Assembly: GCA_902729315.2 (NCBI GenBank)
Contig: LR746266.1
Coordinates: 1,894,759-1,958,758 of the forward strand
DNA: 64,000 bases
Direction: 5' to 3'
From: Spirodela intermedia
Taxonomy: Eukaryota > Streptophyta > Magnoliopsida > Alismatales > Araceae
The notes under the pieces were generated by a model that was not told where the DNA came from, ran no database searches, and saw only the letters and a program-made list of their open reading frames with translations. The translations under genes were made by a program, and so were the position numbers. Numbering within the stretch: the stretch's first letter is position 1; every line of letters starts with the position of its first letter. This document shows positions 13,317-24,662 of the stretch, piece after piece.

Positions 13317-14978
13317 CTGCAGCGGAAATACAAGAGTTTTTAATCACATATCAATAATAATTAATGAACGATATCATAGAAATAAAACTGTCAAATAATT
13401 TACCCAAAGGAAAACTAAACTGCACACAGCTAGTAATTGAAGCCATGAAATATGAGGTATTACAAGAAATAGTACCTTCTCTCTGATTACAAAAATAATC
13501 AGAAGTAAACTAGCTTATACATGTGTTATAAGTGAAGGGCTTTTAGGAAAACAATAAAATCATTTGGCAACAAAAATTATCACACTAGCCTATGTTTTGC
13601 AGGATATATTTTTGATTGGAAGAAACGAGACTTCTCCCGCCATGCAATGAGTAAAAGAGTGACAACATATGTTCATCTTTTGAGGGACACGGGGGAAGGC
13701 TCCTAGCAGTTCCACCTCACTAGCCTACCATGACAATATGCCTGGCCACAAAGGCATAGACATTTTAATTCCCCAGCTGCACTCTCACTGAGACACGCGA
13801 AGTCTGCAACTAGTCCTCACAGATTAATGGTGCAATGCCCAAGTACCACTAAATGTAATCAAATTTGCAAGCACGAAGATAAAACCCAATTGAGTAGGCA
13901 TTGTGTCCTGAAAGATAATTGCCTAAATTTCCTTCGACGAAGGACCTAGATAAAAAAAGGAGGACGTGCACATTCTGACCCCAGGCAAAGGGTCCCACTA
14001 TGTAAAGCATGACATTACACCTGAAATTTGAAACTGTAAAGGTCTCTGACGCCAATAACTAAATACGTCACGTCAAACATCAGCTACAGAAGGCATCTAA
14101 AAAAATTACATTAAGGAATTTTATAATTTATTCAATTTCTATACTCTTCTATTTTAAAAAGTTCCTGTTATCTAAACAACTTCCAGGAAGACAACTTCAT
14201 TTTCTGAGAAGTGTTTCTAGGAATTTGATTATTTTTTAGTTTAACAGAACAATGCCTAAGATAGTATCAAATAATGGTCTTCGTATTTAATGCATCATTT
14301 TTTATTTCATTAATTTTTTATGTAATCATTACAATTCTAGACCAATAAGACAAGAACAAATAAGACAAATAAGACAAATAAATACAAAACTCAGAAAGAA
14401 AAATGATAAACTAAGGCTCCAGAAAAGTTAAGTCGTTAAATCAAAATATTTGACACGTTTTATTACTGAAAGAATAACAGTTATTTAGGCTTACGAAACA
14501 AACTCTCTCCCAGATGCTATATCGTCCATCTTTTTCACTTATTCGAATACTAATTTGGAAAAATAAACTTCATCATTCATGTAAATATTTTGATGTAAAG
14601 TAGCTACTATGATGCACTTGAAGTGGAGCAGCAAGGAATGACTTCGAAGATAAAAACATGAGAAATTGGAAATAGAAAAACTTAGGGTCAATGTAACACA
14701 CCACAATGAAGACAATTAAGCTTCTCAAACGAATTGCGTGTGATTATCATGACTAATAAACACTGTAGGTGCACGCAAAACAATCATCTACAACATGAAA
14801 CAAGATAGCACGTAAAAACACAGCCCATTTGAGAAAGAAGGCATTGAGAGGTAATATGAAGATGAGACAACTATCATAGATTACACTTCTTCCAAGGCAC
14901 ACTTAGTATGTATTCACGTGTAGCATATTATACTCGCAGATTTATATGTACAGAAAAAGATATATATATACATATCTA

Positions 14979-15071
<93 letters not shown>

Positions 15072-16343
15072 GAAGATAAATATAAAACAATGTCAGTTTG
15101 CACCTTGTAAGTTCTTGATGTCAGTTTGCACCTAGTGAGTTCTTAATATCAGAATGAAGACGATGACGTACCAGAACCTTCAGTTCTTAAAGTTGCTTCT
15201 TTTGTAGATTGGGTTCATTGCATTGAGAGATAATTGGAACAAAGCTTACCAATTTTCACAAAGGAGGCAATTGCCGGATTTCAGGGACATAGTTGGAAAC
15301 TGAAGTTATATATCCTGACAGGGTCTGATTAGAAAAGTCGGCAAACAACCAGCATTTCTCAACATAAAATGTCAACCAAATTTTACACGCAAGGAACTAA
15401 ACCGAAACACCGAGAATTACATTTAATTTTAACTTAAATAAAAAATATCTAGTGTAAAGTAGAACCATAATATATTTATTTGAGCGTACAAAATGAAAAG
15501 TTACGAGAATATTGAGAGAACAAGTGTGAACAGAAATCACCCAAGAACCATAAAATCTCAAGAATGTCCAAGAACAAGGGGAATTACTTTGAGATGTTAC
15601 TCAAAACGAAGACGTGATTCATGACTAATGAAATATTGACCACTTGGACAACAAGCTTCCACTAAAGTTTAACTTCAGAAAGAAAGAAACGAAAGCATCA
15701 TGAAGTGTTACAGAAGTTAAACAAGAGTCTTATCATGGGATTAGATGCACATATAAAGTTTAAGCTGCAAAAATAGTATACAGATAATATGAACAAAGAA
15801 GAATATAGAAAAATTGAGTGCGCATTGTTGGGTTACAAGATCGGGACTATAGAGATTCACTTTCATGGAATAAAATAGAGGTCAAAATTACGATTATAAT
15901 TGGCCAGAAAATTAATAATATAAATTTCACAATAACCTTCGCATCTCTCCAACAATCAGCATTAATTTTGTTTTTCATGGACGTCAAGTGACAGGTAAAT
16001 ATGACATTGTTTTCAGGTTTTCAAGCTTATTTTGGAGTAATGCATATAGAAATTGAGAATACAAGATAGGGACACAATAATCAATCATAAATAATGTTCT
16101 CTAGGGCCAAGATAAACTACAATATCATCCTTTATTTTTGAGTCAATTTTCTTCGTTTTAAGCCAATCAATATCAAGATGCATATGGAGCTTTATATCAA
16201 TGATCAAACTCTCTTTTCCAAATGTATATAACGAGTAGAAGAATTTCAAAGTGCCTTTCAATGAGTTCAAGGCCAGAATTCGTCCGCTCAAAATCATATG
16301 AAACAGAAAATTTTTCTGTTATATTATTAAAGTAATATCATAC
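13317..16343. other. AT-rich stretch, no gene assigned
   Basis: Composition and splice-like signals suggest possible introns of a minus-strand gene, but I could not join exons into a reading frame. A 70-codon minus-strand frame at 16085-16297 overlaps another frame reading YDFERTNSGLELIERH on the same strand; neither could be tied to a family. A microsatellite lies at 14960-15067. Confidence 0.4.
14960..15067. repeat. Compound microsatellite (TA)n-(GATA)n-(GA)n
   Basis: About 108 bases of TA repeats run into GATA repeats and then an uninterrupted GA tract ending near 15067. Confidence 0.95.
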
Positions 16344-16783
16344 CTTCGCCACGCTTGTTCATTTCTGAATTGTGAGGTTTTCATTAGCTTCACAACTGGG
16401 GCTTCATTTCCATCTGTAAATTTTACGAATTAAGGATAAAAAATTGTTATTTCACAACAACTGACAAAGAACAATGACAAAGCACCCTGTCCTGGGGCTG
16501 CTACGAGGGAACCTTGAGTTTTGATGCTAGCATATATAACCAACGGTTTACCTTGATATTTCACTGAAAATGTAAACAAAGAAGAAATGAACTAGTAAAT
16601 AATATTTCTTGCATGTAAAATCAATAGAAGCGCTGGAGGTTTGATTGAATGATGTCATTAGGTTAGCAAATTACCAAGATCGAGAAGGGGAAAATCCCCA
16701 TCCCGTCTTCCGAGACATCCAAAAGGTACAGCATAATATGCCATGGAGGAAAATACAACATAAAGGAAAATTAATCCATTGTG
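16344..16783 (-). CDS. Two candidate exons of an unidentified protein
   Basis: On the minus strand, 16675-16783 follows a TTTACAG acceptor, is open for 36 codons and ends before GTAATT. The exon 16344-16413 follows another TTTACAG, is open for 22 codons and ends before GTATGA. The first leaves one base (phase 1) and the second needs one, so they join in frame across a 261-bp intron. The product would contain AYYAVPFGCLGRRDGDF, FPLLDLDGNEAPVVKLM and KTSQFRNEQAWR, preceded by a short hydrophobic run. I do not recognise it. The next exon in either direction was not found, so it may be a gene fragment or a chance join. Confidence 0.28.
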
Positions 16784-17896
16784 CTGTAAAATGTTTCATA
16801 ACTAATGCATAAAAACATTTTCTTTCATTCATATCAGATAGGCAAGCACATATTTGACGTCGCTGATTTCCAATGTAATCCTCCAATTCAGCCACTGGCA
16901 GGTTGGAAAAATGTGGGATTCAATACTTGGAAAATTTTGTGGCCAACCAAGCCGCACGTTTGATTATGAGACACAGCTATCTACTGCTAAGCCATAAATT
17001 GGTAATATGAATAGCCTGTTACCCACTCACGATTCCCAATCTCTTACCATATTGGTCAGTTTCCTCTGCTATGGAGATACTGACTTGCTTGTTTTGAATT
17101 TGTGAATATGTGCATACGATGCTATAGTTGCCAAATTATTTTTCTGTCAGTCATAAACAAAGCGTGATTCACACACAGATCCCATCAGGTTTAAAATTAT
17201 TCCCAAGTCGTAAACCAAATGATATAAGATTTTAACATAAAATGAAGAATCCGCTGGTGCACGAGTTAGATATTGAAACGTAAGTGCATACCTATGATTC
17301 TGCAGAACACATGCCATATAAACCTATGAAAAGTAGTTAAAAAGTCAAAATTAGCAAAAGATATATAACAGAATTACACGGGTTCCATCATTAGTACTCA
17401 GAATGATTCATGAATTTTGTGGAATTCTTTGCTTCCAAAATGATGTCTGCACCTGTGGAAAAAGTAATGGCAACAAGAAATTAGCCAAAATAGAATATAG
17501 TCCATCACCGAACTTCAGAATTATCCATGCATTATAGAAACTCCAATCTCATAAGATGATTCAGCACAAATGATGTAGTGGTAGAGTCATCCTAAAGTTG
17601 CTAAGATAAATACAATGGTTATGTAAATGTCATTCTTGTTACTTCCAACATAAAGCAGATCAAACCAAGTATAATTATTGTTTGATAGAAGTCACAGATC
17701 TACTTCAATTTCCCTTTGAGGTGATTATTCTCATGTTAGATTAATTGTCATTTTTCAACTTTTGGAGAACTTTAGATGGTTGCTATTTTCCTATTTGAAC
17801 TTATATGGCATACATGTCCATATGTTTTCCCATCTAATCCAATTGTTTCAAAGAGTCCTGAGGTCTAATTTGAATTTTCAATTAATCTAGTTCTAT
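16784..17896. other. AT-rich stretch with no assigned feature
   Basis: A minus-strand open stretch at about 16811-16899 reads AELEDYIGNQRRQICACLSD after a CTGCCAG acceptor-like site. It could be a further exon of the candidate at 16344-16783 but lies in a frame I could not connect. Nothing else is supported. Confidence 0.35.
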
Positions 17897-18078
17897 TGTA
17901 GAAAATAGAGAAAACCCTCTGTCAGGGGGAATAGAGGGGAGACTGGTAGAAACCACTATTCCATTTACCTCTAACACCCATTATATAAGGAGGAATCCTA
18001 AACAACTGTCTCAAAATACATTCAAGTCTTTATAATATTTCCTTAAGATCTAGAATTGCCAACACTCCCCCTCAAGAT
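17897..18078 (-). mobile_element. Copia-like short LTR with polypurine tract (relic)
   Basis: Read on the minus strand, CTTGAGGGGGAGTG (18065-18078) is the polypurine tract typical of plant Ty1/copia elements. It is followed directly by a sequence starting TGTTGG and ending CTACA (18064 down to 17897), about 168 bp, which fits a short LTR. A diverged copy of the same LTR is at 32268-32432. The region at 18080-18480 would be the 3' end of the internal domain but carries no intact frame. No matching target duplication was found. Confidence 0.55.
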
Positions 18079-19263
18079 GAACGTTCCAAAGTTTATCTTG
18101 ACTAGGTCGTTGATGAGCATTCACTTGTTGCAAAGTAAGCTTGTGACAACGATGTCCTATTGTGGCAGTAACTCTTCTTGTGAGGGTGTCAAAAAACTCA
18201 TCTTCTGCTAAGTTGTGATGTTGCAGGATTACTTTGTAGGATAACGATGTCTTATAACACTAGGCTGCATGAGATGTTGTCAGACAGTGCAGGACTATGC
18301 AAGATGAGATCAAATGATGCAAAATGACCTTGTCACAATTGAGATAATATTGTATAGAGAACACTGCTGGATAGAAAAAAAGGACAATACATGATGAAGG
18401 ATGGTGAATGTCAGATGGTTCGAATGATAGCATCATAGACTATGGGAGATTTCGGTTGCTAGACTAGGGAGAATGTTAGACTGATGCAATATATGTTGAT
18501 GGCCTTGGTTTTGACACTTTCAATGAAAATTTATTTACAAAATATTTATAGACTATTTATCTAATATTTACTAAATGATAGATTAATTTCATGAAGAGAT
18601 ATGTTGTAAGTCTGATATTTTTGAGAAATATTCGAATTATACATTGATGATGCTTGAATAATCATATAGTTAACAATGAGTGCAAGGAGTTATATCTTTG
18701 AGATATTTTTATGATGAATTTAATGTAGTGTCATATAATTTATATATAAGTATAGAAAATTATGTGCCAACACATGTGATGAAGTTTCAAGAAAATCAAG
18801 AAATATGAAGTCACATGATTTGAACTCAAGATTTAAGCATAAAAAGGCGTAGCTCTCAACAACATAAATACTTGAAAATCATGGAAAAGTAAAATCATTC
18901 TTAGGATTCGAAAGTGGAACCTTAACGAAGACATGTTGTAAAGTTAAGCAGAGAAATACGAATAAATATCATGTAATCAATGTCTTCGGTAAGATTAGTA
19001 CTTTGGACCTATATACAATAGCAAATTTGAAGTGTTTGCATGAAACCATCATAAAGTCATGAAAGAGGAGAAGTCTTTGTCATATATCTTAGATAGTAAC
19101 ACATCAATAAAACATGTGGAGAAAATGATAAATCAAAAGGACCTATTTGGACTTGATCCCATAAGCAAAGATGATTGCTGATAAATCAAGTATCTCTAGA
19201 CCAAGCTTCAAATATAGCTGATGTGAGAATAACAAACCTTGAAACAAAGAATGAGTGAAGAAG
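18079..19263. other. Degenerate sequence, possibly Copia internal remnant
   Basis: This stretch lies next to the Copia-like LTR and polypurine tract. No open frame longer than a few dozen codons is visible. The assignment to a decayed internal domain rests on position only. Confidence 0.3.
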
Positions 19264-19933
19264 AGTGCTGACGTGACTTAGTCGTTGTATATTAAATCAC
19301 GCAAATATAAAATTTATAAAACTCAAAAATATGAATTTTTGGATATTTAGAAGTATTTCTAAATAAATATATCAATTATAATTCAATAAAACTTCCAAAA
19401 ATAGCGGTAATTTCTAAGGTCAATCGCAGGGATGTAATATAATATTTTGTAGTTATTCAGATTTTTTCTCAATTAATACGATTTTCTATGAATTTTATAC
19501 TAAGAAATGAAAAGGAAATATATTTAAAATTCACGAGAAAAAGGAAATAAGGGTGCGGACGTCATGATGATGTCAGCACTCGGCGAACGCGAATCGGGCG
19601 GAAACAGAGTTCCACCCGGCGATTCTTACGTAAGCAATTACAGATGATTTAATTAATCAAATTAAGATCTGTAAAAGCCGGAAGAATCGTAATTGAATGA
19701 AGTATATTTTGGTAAATTAAAATCACACAAAGTATCACTAAATGAAGCGTAAATTAAATTGAAAGCAGGAAAATAGAGTTCCGGCGTCGCGACGGCAATG
19801 CGTCGGCGATGCATCAGAATCCTTAGCGTTCGGGAGGGTCGTTGTGCAGTGTTCACGGCCTCGAAGGCTCTCCTTGGACAAAGATGACGTGGACAATCTC
19901 TAGATCTTCTCGCGAAGTCTAGAGATCACTAAA

Positions 19934-20356
19934 ATGGGTCGTCGAGTCATCTCCGGTGGCTGTCACCCGGCGGAGCAGAAAAACGGCGACTTTGCGGCTC
20001 TCCGGCGGCGGCTGTCACCTGACGGAGAGGAGCTGGATGGAGGTGGGGCGCATGTCAGGGAGCTTCATCCTCAGGTCTGTGCAGCAAGAGGAGGCTCTTC
20101 ATCACATCTGGTATGCTCTCAGGAGGTGGTGACTCGTCTCCCAGCTGATCGTCCTCTTCCCGACGACGACTTGTTCGTCGATCAATCGGAGATGATTTAC
20201 TCGATGAATTCGCGATCCTTTTATCGCGAATCGTTCAACAATTTTAGTAGCAATGCTCCGCGAATCGCGTTGACGAGATTTTCGCCGATGATCCAGCGAT
20301 TCTGGTTGCTTAATCCTTCACCGACGATCTGCAGGAAAGTCGCGATAATCAGATAA
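19934..20356 (+). other. Antisense open frame inside the solo LTR (140 codons)
   Basis: This frame starts MGRRVISGGCHPAEQK and runs antisense to the element. Near-identical frames occur in the other LTR copies: 139 codons at 51179-51598, and shorter versions at 25307-25585, 31230-31514, 48225-48482 and 53601-53786. It is GC-rich and has no known domain. Recent LTR copying alone could explain the similarity, so protein coding is unproven. Confidence 0.25.
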
Positions 20357-20381
20357 AAAGATATGAATTTTGACTCTGGGA

Positions 20382-20392
20382 GGATTCGAACC
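20382..20392 (-). promoter_or_regulatory. tRNA-type B box in the solo LTR
   Basis: GGATTCGAACC on the plus strand is GGTTCGAATCC in element sense, a perfect match to the Pol III B-box consensus GGTTCGANTCC. The same word sits at the corresponding place in the LTRs at 25.7, 31.7, 48.0, 51.1 and 53.3 kb. Confidence 0.5.
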
Positions 20393-20915
20393 CGCGCCGG
20401 TTGTCCGCCCCTTCTGAGGAAGGTGTGACGCAGGTTTAGTCCCACATCAGTTGTGCGCCAATTTTTCAGGTGAATATATAGTAATGTTAGCTTTTTAAGC
20501 AAAGTCCTTTCTCTCGCGTGTACGACCACTCCTTGCCCCACAGCCGGCTGGCCACCGGTGACGTGGAAGGGGAGTGGCGCACACGTGCCCCTATCGGTCC
20601 AAGCCGCTCGAGCCCCTGCTCACGGCTACTCCCCAACTGAGCTTCTGACCCGCTTGCAGGCCCGGCTGGCCGGCGGGTCCCCCCATTTTGTAATATTTTA
20701 GTTTTATTTCTTTTTCTTCATTTATCTCAAAAGTAAGATTGTAAAAATCATATAAATTCGTATAAAATCACATAATTACCCAAAAAATCACATTAATCAA
20801 CTGAAAACCACTTTTCACACTTTAACATAAATATAAGTCTATTTATCACGAGTTAAGGCTAAAACTATATTATTTACTAATTATTAACTCATGATAATGA
20901 AGACTTATCAAGTGC

Positions 20916-22167
20916 CATGTATTTTGGATGGTAACATGTTGGCAGAGCATGTGGAGATAATCATGAACTGAATAACATTATTTGAGCCTAACTCTAAAAT
21001 TAAAAATGTCTATTGATAAACTAAAATTTTTCAGACAAAGTCTCTAGAATATGAGCCTCACTCTAAAATATGAAGCTTCAAATGAAAGAACAACCTAAGG
21101 TCACTAGCACACTAGTAGAACAATCATAAGAAATTTGAATTTACATGACCATTTTTTTAGGTGATGAAAAGATAGGTGGACATTGGAGAATATAAGGAAG
21201 GAGCTTACAAAGAACAACACTTAATGTTGAAAAAAAAATCTCTTGACGACATTCATTCACACTCAAAGGAAGAAACTACTCCATCCATCAAAGTCAAGTT
21301 GCCATGAGTTTTAAAGAAAAGTTGAATGCTATATATCAAACACATCATTCTACTATTGTGATTCAAGTCAACACTTGTATCAAAGGTTGACTCTTTCATT
21401 CAAGCCCTAAGGTACTTGAGTAGTGAATGGAGAGAGGTTTGAGTTAAGGCACCATGAACTAAGAGCCTATTAGTGTCTGTAAAGAGTGTGGTCTCTAAGG
21501 TGATTGATGTATTTGACTAAGGCACATGGCAGTGAAAGTCATATTGTATCAATGAGAGGTATGCTCTCTATGGAGATCGGATTGGAGTTATTGGGTTGTT
21601 GATCCTATGAAATCAGTTTATATTTTTGAAAGGAAATAGTGAACTATGATAGAAAGGGTCCTCTAAGAGTAGATGTAGCCTAGTGAAGGGTGAATCAATA
21701 TTAAAACTTTGCATTCTTAGTGGTGATGAAAGAGAGAGAGAGACTAATGTGAACCTATGTAGAGACTGATTTAAGTAAACTCATACCTAAAATGAGAAAC
21801 TATGTGAGAACCTATGTTCATAAATACACTTGTGGATAGGATAGAAGAATAGGACATAAACTATAAGAAAGTAATTCACCCCTCCTCTTAGTGTTTCACT
21901 TAGCCACATCAAACCCTTTAGGGTAAAGGGAGATGGATTGAGAAAGATGGAGGATGAGATTTGACACAATATTGTTAAAGCTAGATTTATGTGTTTTAAT
22001 TAGTTTTATTATTTGATTTTATTTTGTTAACTTTTAGAATAAATATAGGATATATTGTTAATTTTAAAAGTCTGAAGTTAAAATACAGCATAATTTTTTT
22101 TTATTAAAATAAAAATAATAAATATAAAAAATCTTCCACCCATTGGCAAGCTAGCACTCGGCAGCTT
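20916..22167. other. Degenerate intergenic or retroelement sequence
   Basis: No open frame or transposon end is identifiable. A stretch near 21660-21710 (words such as AGAGTAGATGTAG) resembles one near 32990-33040, which suggests a shared decayed repeat. A short GA tract lies at 21733-21742. Confidence 0.35.
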
Positions 22168-22330
22168 TGAAGGGGGGACAACAGTCGAGCGGGTAGACCC
22201 AAACTGGGGGAGCCACGAGTTGGGCTCAAGTGGTGAAGGCCTCGCTTCGTGCACATGTGCCTCACTCCCCTTCTATGTCCCGATGGCCAACCAGTTGTGG
22301 GGCAAGGAGCGCCCGTACACATGTGCACTT
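22168..22330 (+). mobile_element. Diverged relative of the main LTR (core only)
   Basis: The words GCACATGTGCCTCACTCCCC and GTGGGGCAAGGAGCGCCCGT occur in the same order and spacing as GCACGTGTGCGCCACTCCCC and GTGGGGCAAGGAGTGGTCGT in the LTRs at 47.8, 50.9 and 53.2 kb. Element sense here is plus. Flanking LTR sequence and ends are not recognisable, so this is an old or different subfamily member. Confidence 0.6.
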
Positions 22331-22549
22331 GCGAGGGCGGACCACCTTATTGCCTTCTCCCAAGATGGTCTTGGGCATTATTTTATTTCTAGAGAAGGGA
22401 TCTCTACTAAGAGATTGTAGCTTTAGTTTATATTCGGCATATGCGTTTGAAATATTTCTAATGTGAGACTAAAAGTTTTCGTCCGTTTTAGTGCAGTCAT
22501 CATGAGCGCGGTGTGATCTAACAGTACGCAGAGAGCCACTCATCTGATT

Positions 22550-22815
22550 AGCTTGATCCTGTGGCTAACGAACCACCACGATACTAGATGAATAAAGCGA
22601 TCCATTGACAGTTCATGAATCCGACGCCGCTTAGCATGCACATGGCCTTAAAGGATGATCCGATAGCTATGGAGGTGCCATGGTACCAAGAACTTAAGTT
22701 CCCAATCGACAGTAGTTTGCAGTGGATTGATCTTGCATCGCTCAACCTGTCACATACCAAGCTCATTTGATCTAGTGGCTCTCGAAGCACCATGATACTA
22801 GGAACTTAAGTCTTC
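22550..22815. repeat. Degenerate direct repeat, about 45-bp words 210 bp apart
   Basis: Segments at about 22554-22600 and 22767-22812 share the pattern TTGATC, GTGGCT, CGAA, CACCA, GATACTAG. A third partial copy ending CCAAGAACTTAAG lies at about 22670-22700. Origin unknown. Confidence 0.4.
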
Positions 22816-23629
22816 ACACATATCACCATTAGGGATATAAAGATAATAATCAATTATTATCTGGTAAAATATATATTATTAATTATTTTTAAAATCTCGA
22901 TGGTGGTCGCAAATATGGGAATCCGTTCTTCCCTCCTTTTGCGCAATCGACGTCTTTGGCGATTGACAAGCTTTTTCCTTCCTCCCCTGACTGCACTCAA
23001 GACCTCTAGCGAATGGTCATCTCTTCCCTTCTCCTCCCAGATGATGGTGGCAGTGTGGTCGACCCCTCTTTCAGCGGATCTCTTCAGCAAGCGGCATAGC
23101 GCTTCTGGATGATACTTCTACGACTTCTAGCATGGTGTGGCATGTTCGGATGAAACCAAGCTGCTACACCAATGTCTCCAGTTGCCTAGGAGACAAACTA
23201 AACTTGGGCAACGATTTGTTTTCGTTTTTCAGCATTTACTTACCTACTTTTGTCATTTATTTATATTTTATGGAAAGTTCTTTCTGTTTCATGCACATTT
23301 TGATTAAATGAGTAAAACTAATTCAAAATTTGATGAATGATTTTCGTTCTTCTTCTGAGTCCTTCGAAACTCGTTTGAGATTAAGCTAAGATCATTTTCA
23401 ACTTATTTTCTATTAATTTTTACAATCAAATCTCGACATATTCATGTTCCCAGCATTCCGTGAATAACGAGTATTTTTTCTATTTTCTAACATGAAATCA
23501 CTGAGATTAAAGGCTAATTAACAAGTGTTCAATGGTTAAAACAAACTAGAGACATTCATGGCTGACCTCATGTCATGTGTGTGAATCCTCGAGCACATAT
23601 TCATTCGAGAAAATGGGTTGACCGTATTT

Positions 23630-23975
23630 CTCTCTTTCTTCATTTTTCGTCTTATTTCTCTCTCTCCCTCTCTTGTGAGACCTCTCTTCTCTCTCTATCT
23701 CTCGTGAGATCTCTCCCTTTCTCTCCCTCTCTCTCGATCAATCTCCTTCTCTTTCTATCCCTTTCGCACGAGATCTCATCCCTTCTCTCTCTTGTGAGAG
23801 CTTTCTCTCCTCCTCTCTCTTTCTCTCCCTTTCGCGAGAGATCTCATTCCTTCTCTCTCTCATGAGAGCTTTCTATCCTTCTCTCTTTCTCTTGCTTTCG
23901 TGAGAGATCTCATCCCTTTTCTCTCGTGAGAGTTCTCTCTTCTTTCTCTCTTTTCCTCTTTCCTTTTCTCTACTT
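23630..23975. repeat. CT-rich minisatellite with palindromic CTCTCGTGAGAG words
   Basis: About 345 bases of pyrimidine-rich DNA are broken at irregular intervals by short palindromes such as CTCTCATGAGAG and CTCTCGTGAGAG and by GAGATCTC words. The open frame across it is only a low-complexity artefact. Confidence 0.75.
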
Positions 23976-24345
23976 CCCTTCATTTATTCTTCTCACTTCA
24001 CCCTTCTATTTTATTATTTTTGTTAAATATTAATAAAATATTAAAAATCACTTTATATATAAATTAAATTAGTTTTCATGACGGATTAATCAATCTCTCT
24101 ATGTTTGACCTGAGACTTACTTCTATACTAGTATTTTATTAATTCTTAGTTATAAATATTATTAGATAGTGTGTATTTAAGCACAACGACAAATGCACAC
24201 CGAATATGTAGGTCAAACAAAGTACGACACTAGAGGGAGGAAGGATGGTGTTAGATGAGGATGTCACTACTAGATGTCACTGAACTAATGACATACATTG
24301 AACTGAGACAACACTTGACATATGACAAGATATGAATGATGCTGG

Positions 24346-24480
24346 AAAGATACTAGACAAAGGCAGAAGACCTCATTGAAAAGATACTTGGTGAAGGTGG
24401 AAGACCTCGCCATAAAGGAACATGACATCTTGGTAGAAACCCTCACCTTAAATTTACTTGGTAAAGGTGGAAAGCCTCAT
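24346..24480. repeat. Degenerate tandem repeat (about 32-75 bp spacing)
   Basis: Three variants of ACTTGGTGAAGGTGGAAGAC followed by CTC occur at about 24349-24374, 24384-24408 and 24455-24479. The copies differ at several positions. Confidence 0.55.
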
Positions 24481-24662
24481 CGGAAAGCAATAAGATGTTA
24501 ATAGCAACATCTTGGTAGATGACGGCGTAAAATGTAAATGACATCGGAGGACAAGAAATGTTGGATATTGTTGGACACTAGTGCTGGTGGCGATGCCACT
24601 CTACTAGAAAATAAATGTTAGACACAGCTGATGCTGACTAGGGGTGGTAGCAGCGGCATTCC

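Larger units (their letters stand above)
19269..20910 (-). mobile_element. Solo LTR of the main gag-only family, TSD AGTGC
   Basis: The LTR is 1642 bp with TG...CA ends, starting TGACGTGACTTAG and ending GACTTATCA as written on the plus strand; element sense is the minus strand. It is flanked by perfect 5-bp duplications AGTGC at 19264-19268 and 20911-20915. It aligns along its length with the LTRs at 24.7, 30.6, 40.5, 46.6, 50.6 and 52.8 kb. No internal sequence follows on either side, so it is a solo LTR left by recombination between two LTRs. Confidence 0.95.

Noticed and set aside
13749-13827. Cysteine-rich stretch resembling a post-SET motif (CLCGQAYCHG)
   Set aside because: There is only one short match, no SET domain nearby and no exon joining it in frame.
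16085-16297. 70-codon minus-strand frame
   Set aside because: An overlapping frame on the same strand looks equally protein-like, and neither joins the nearby candidate exons in phase across a usable intron (the gap to the exon ending at 16344 would be only 28 bases).
23575-23865. 96-codon open frame rich in Ser, Leu and Phe
   Set aside because: Low-complexity translation of the CT minisatellite.
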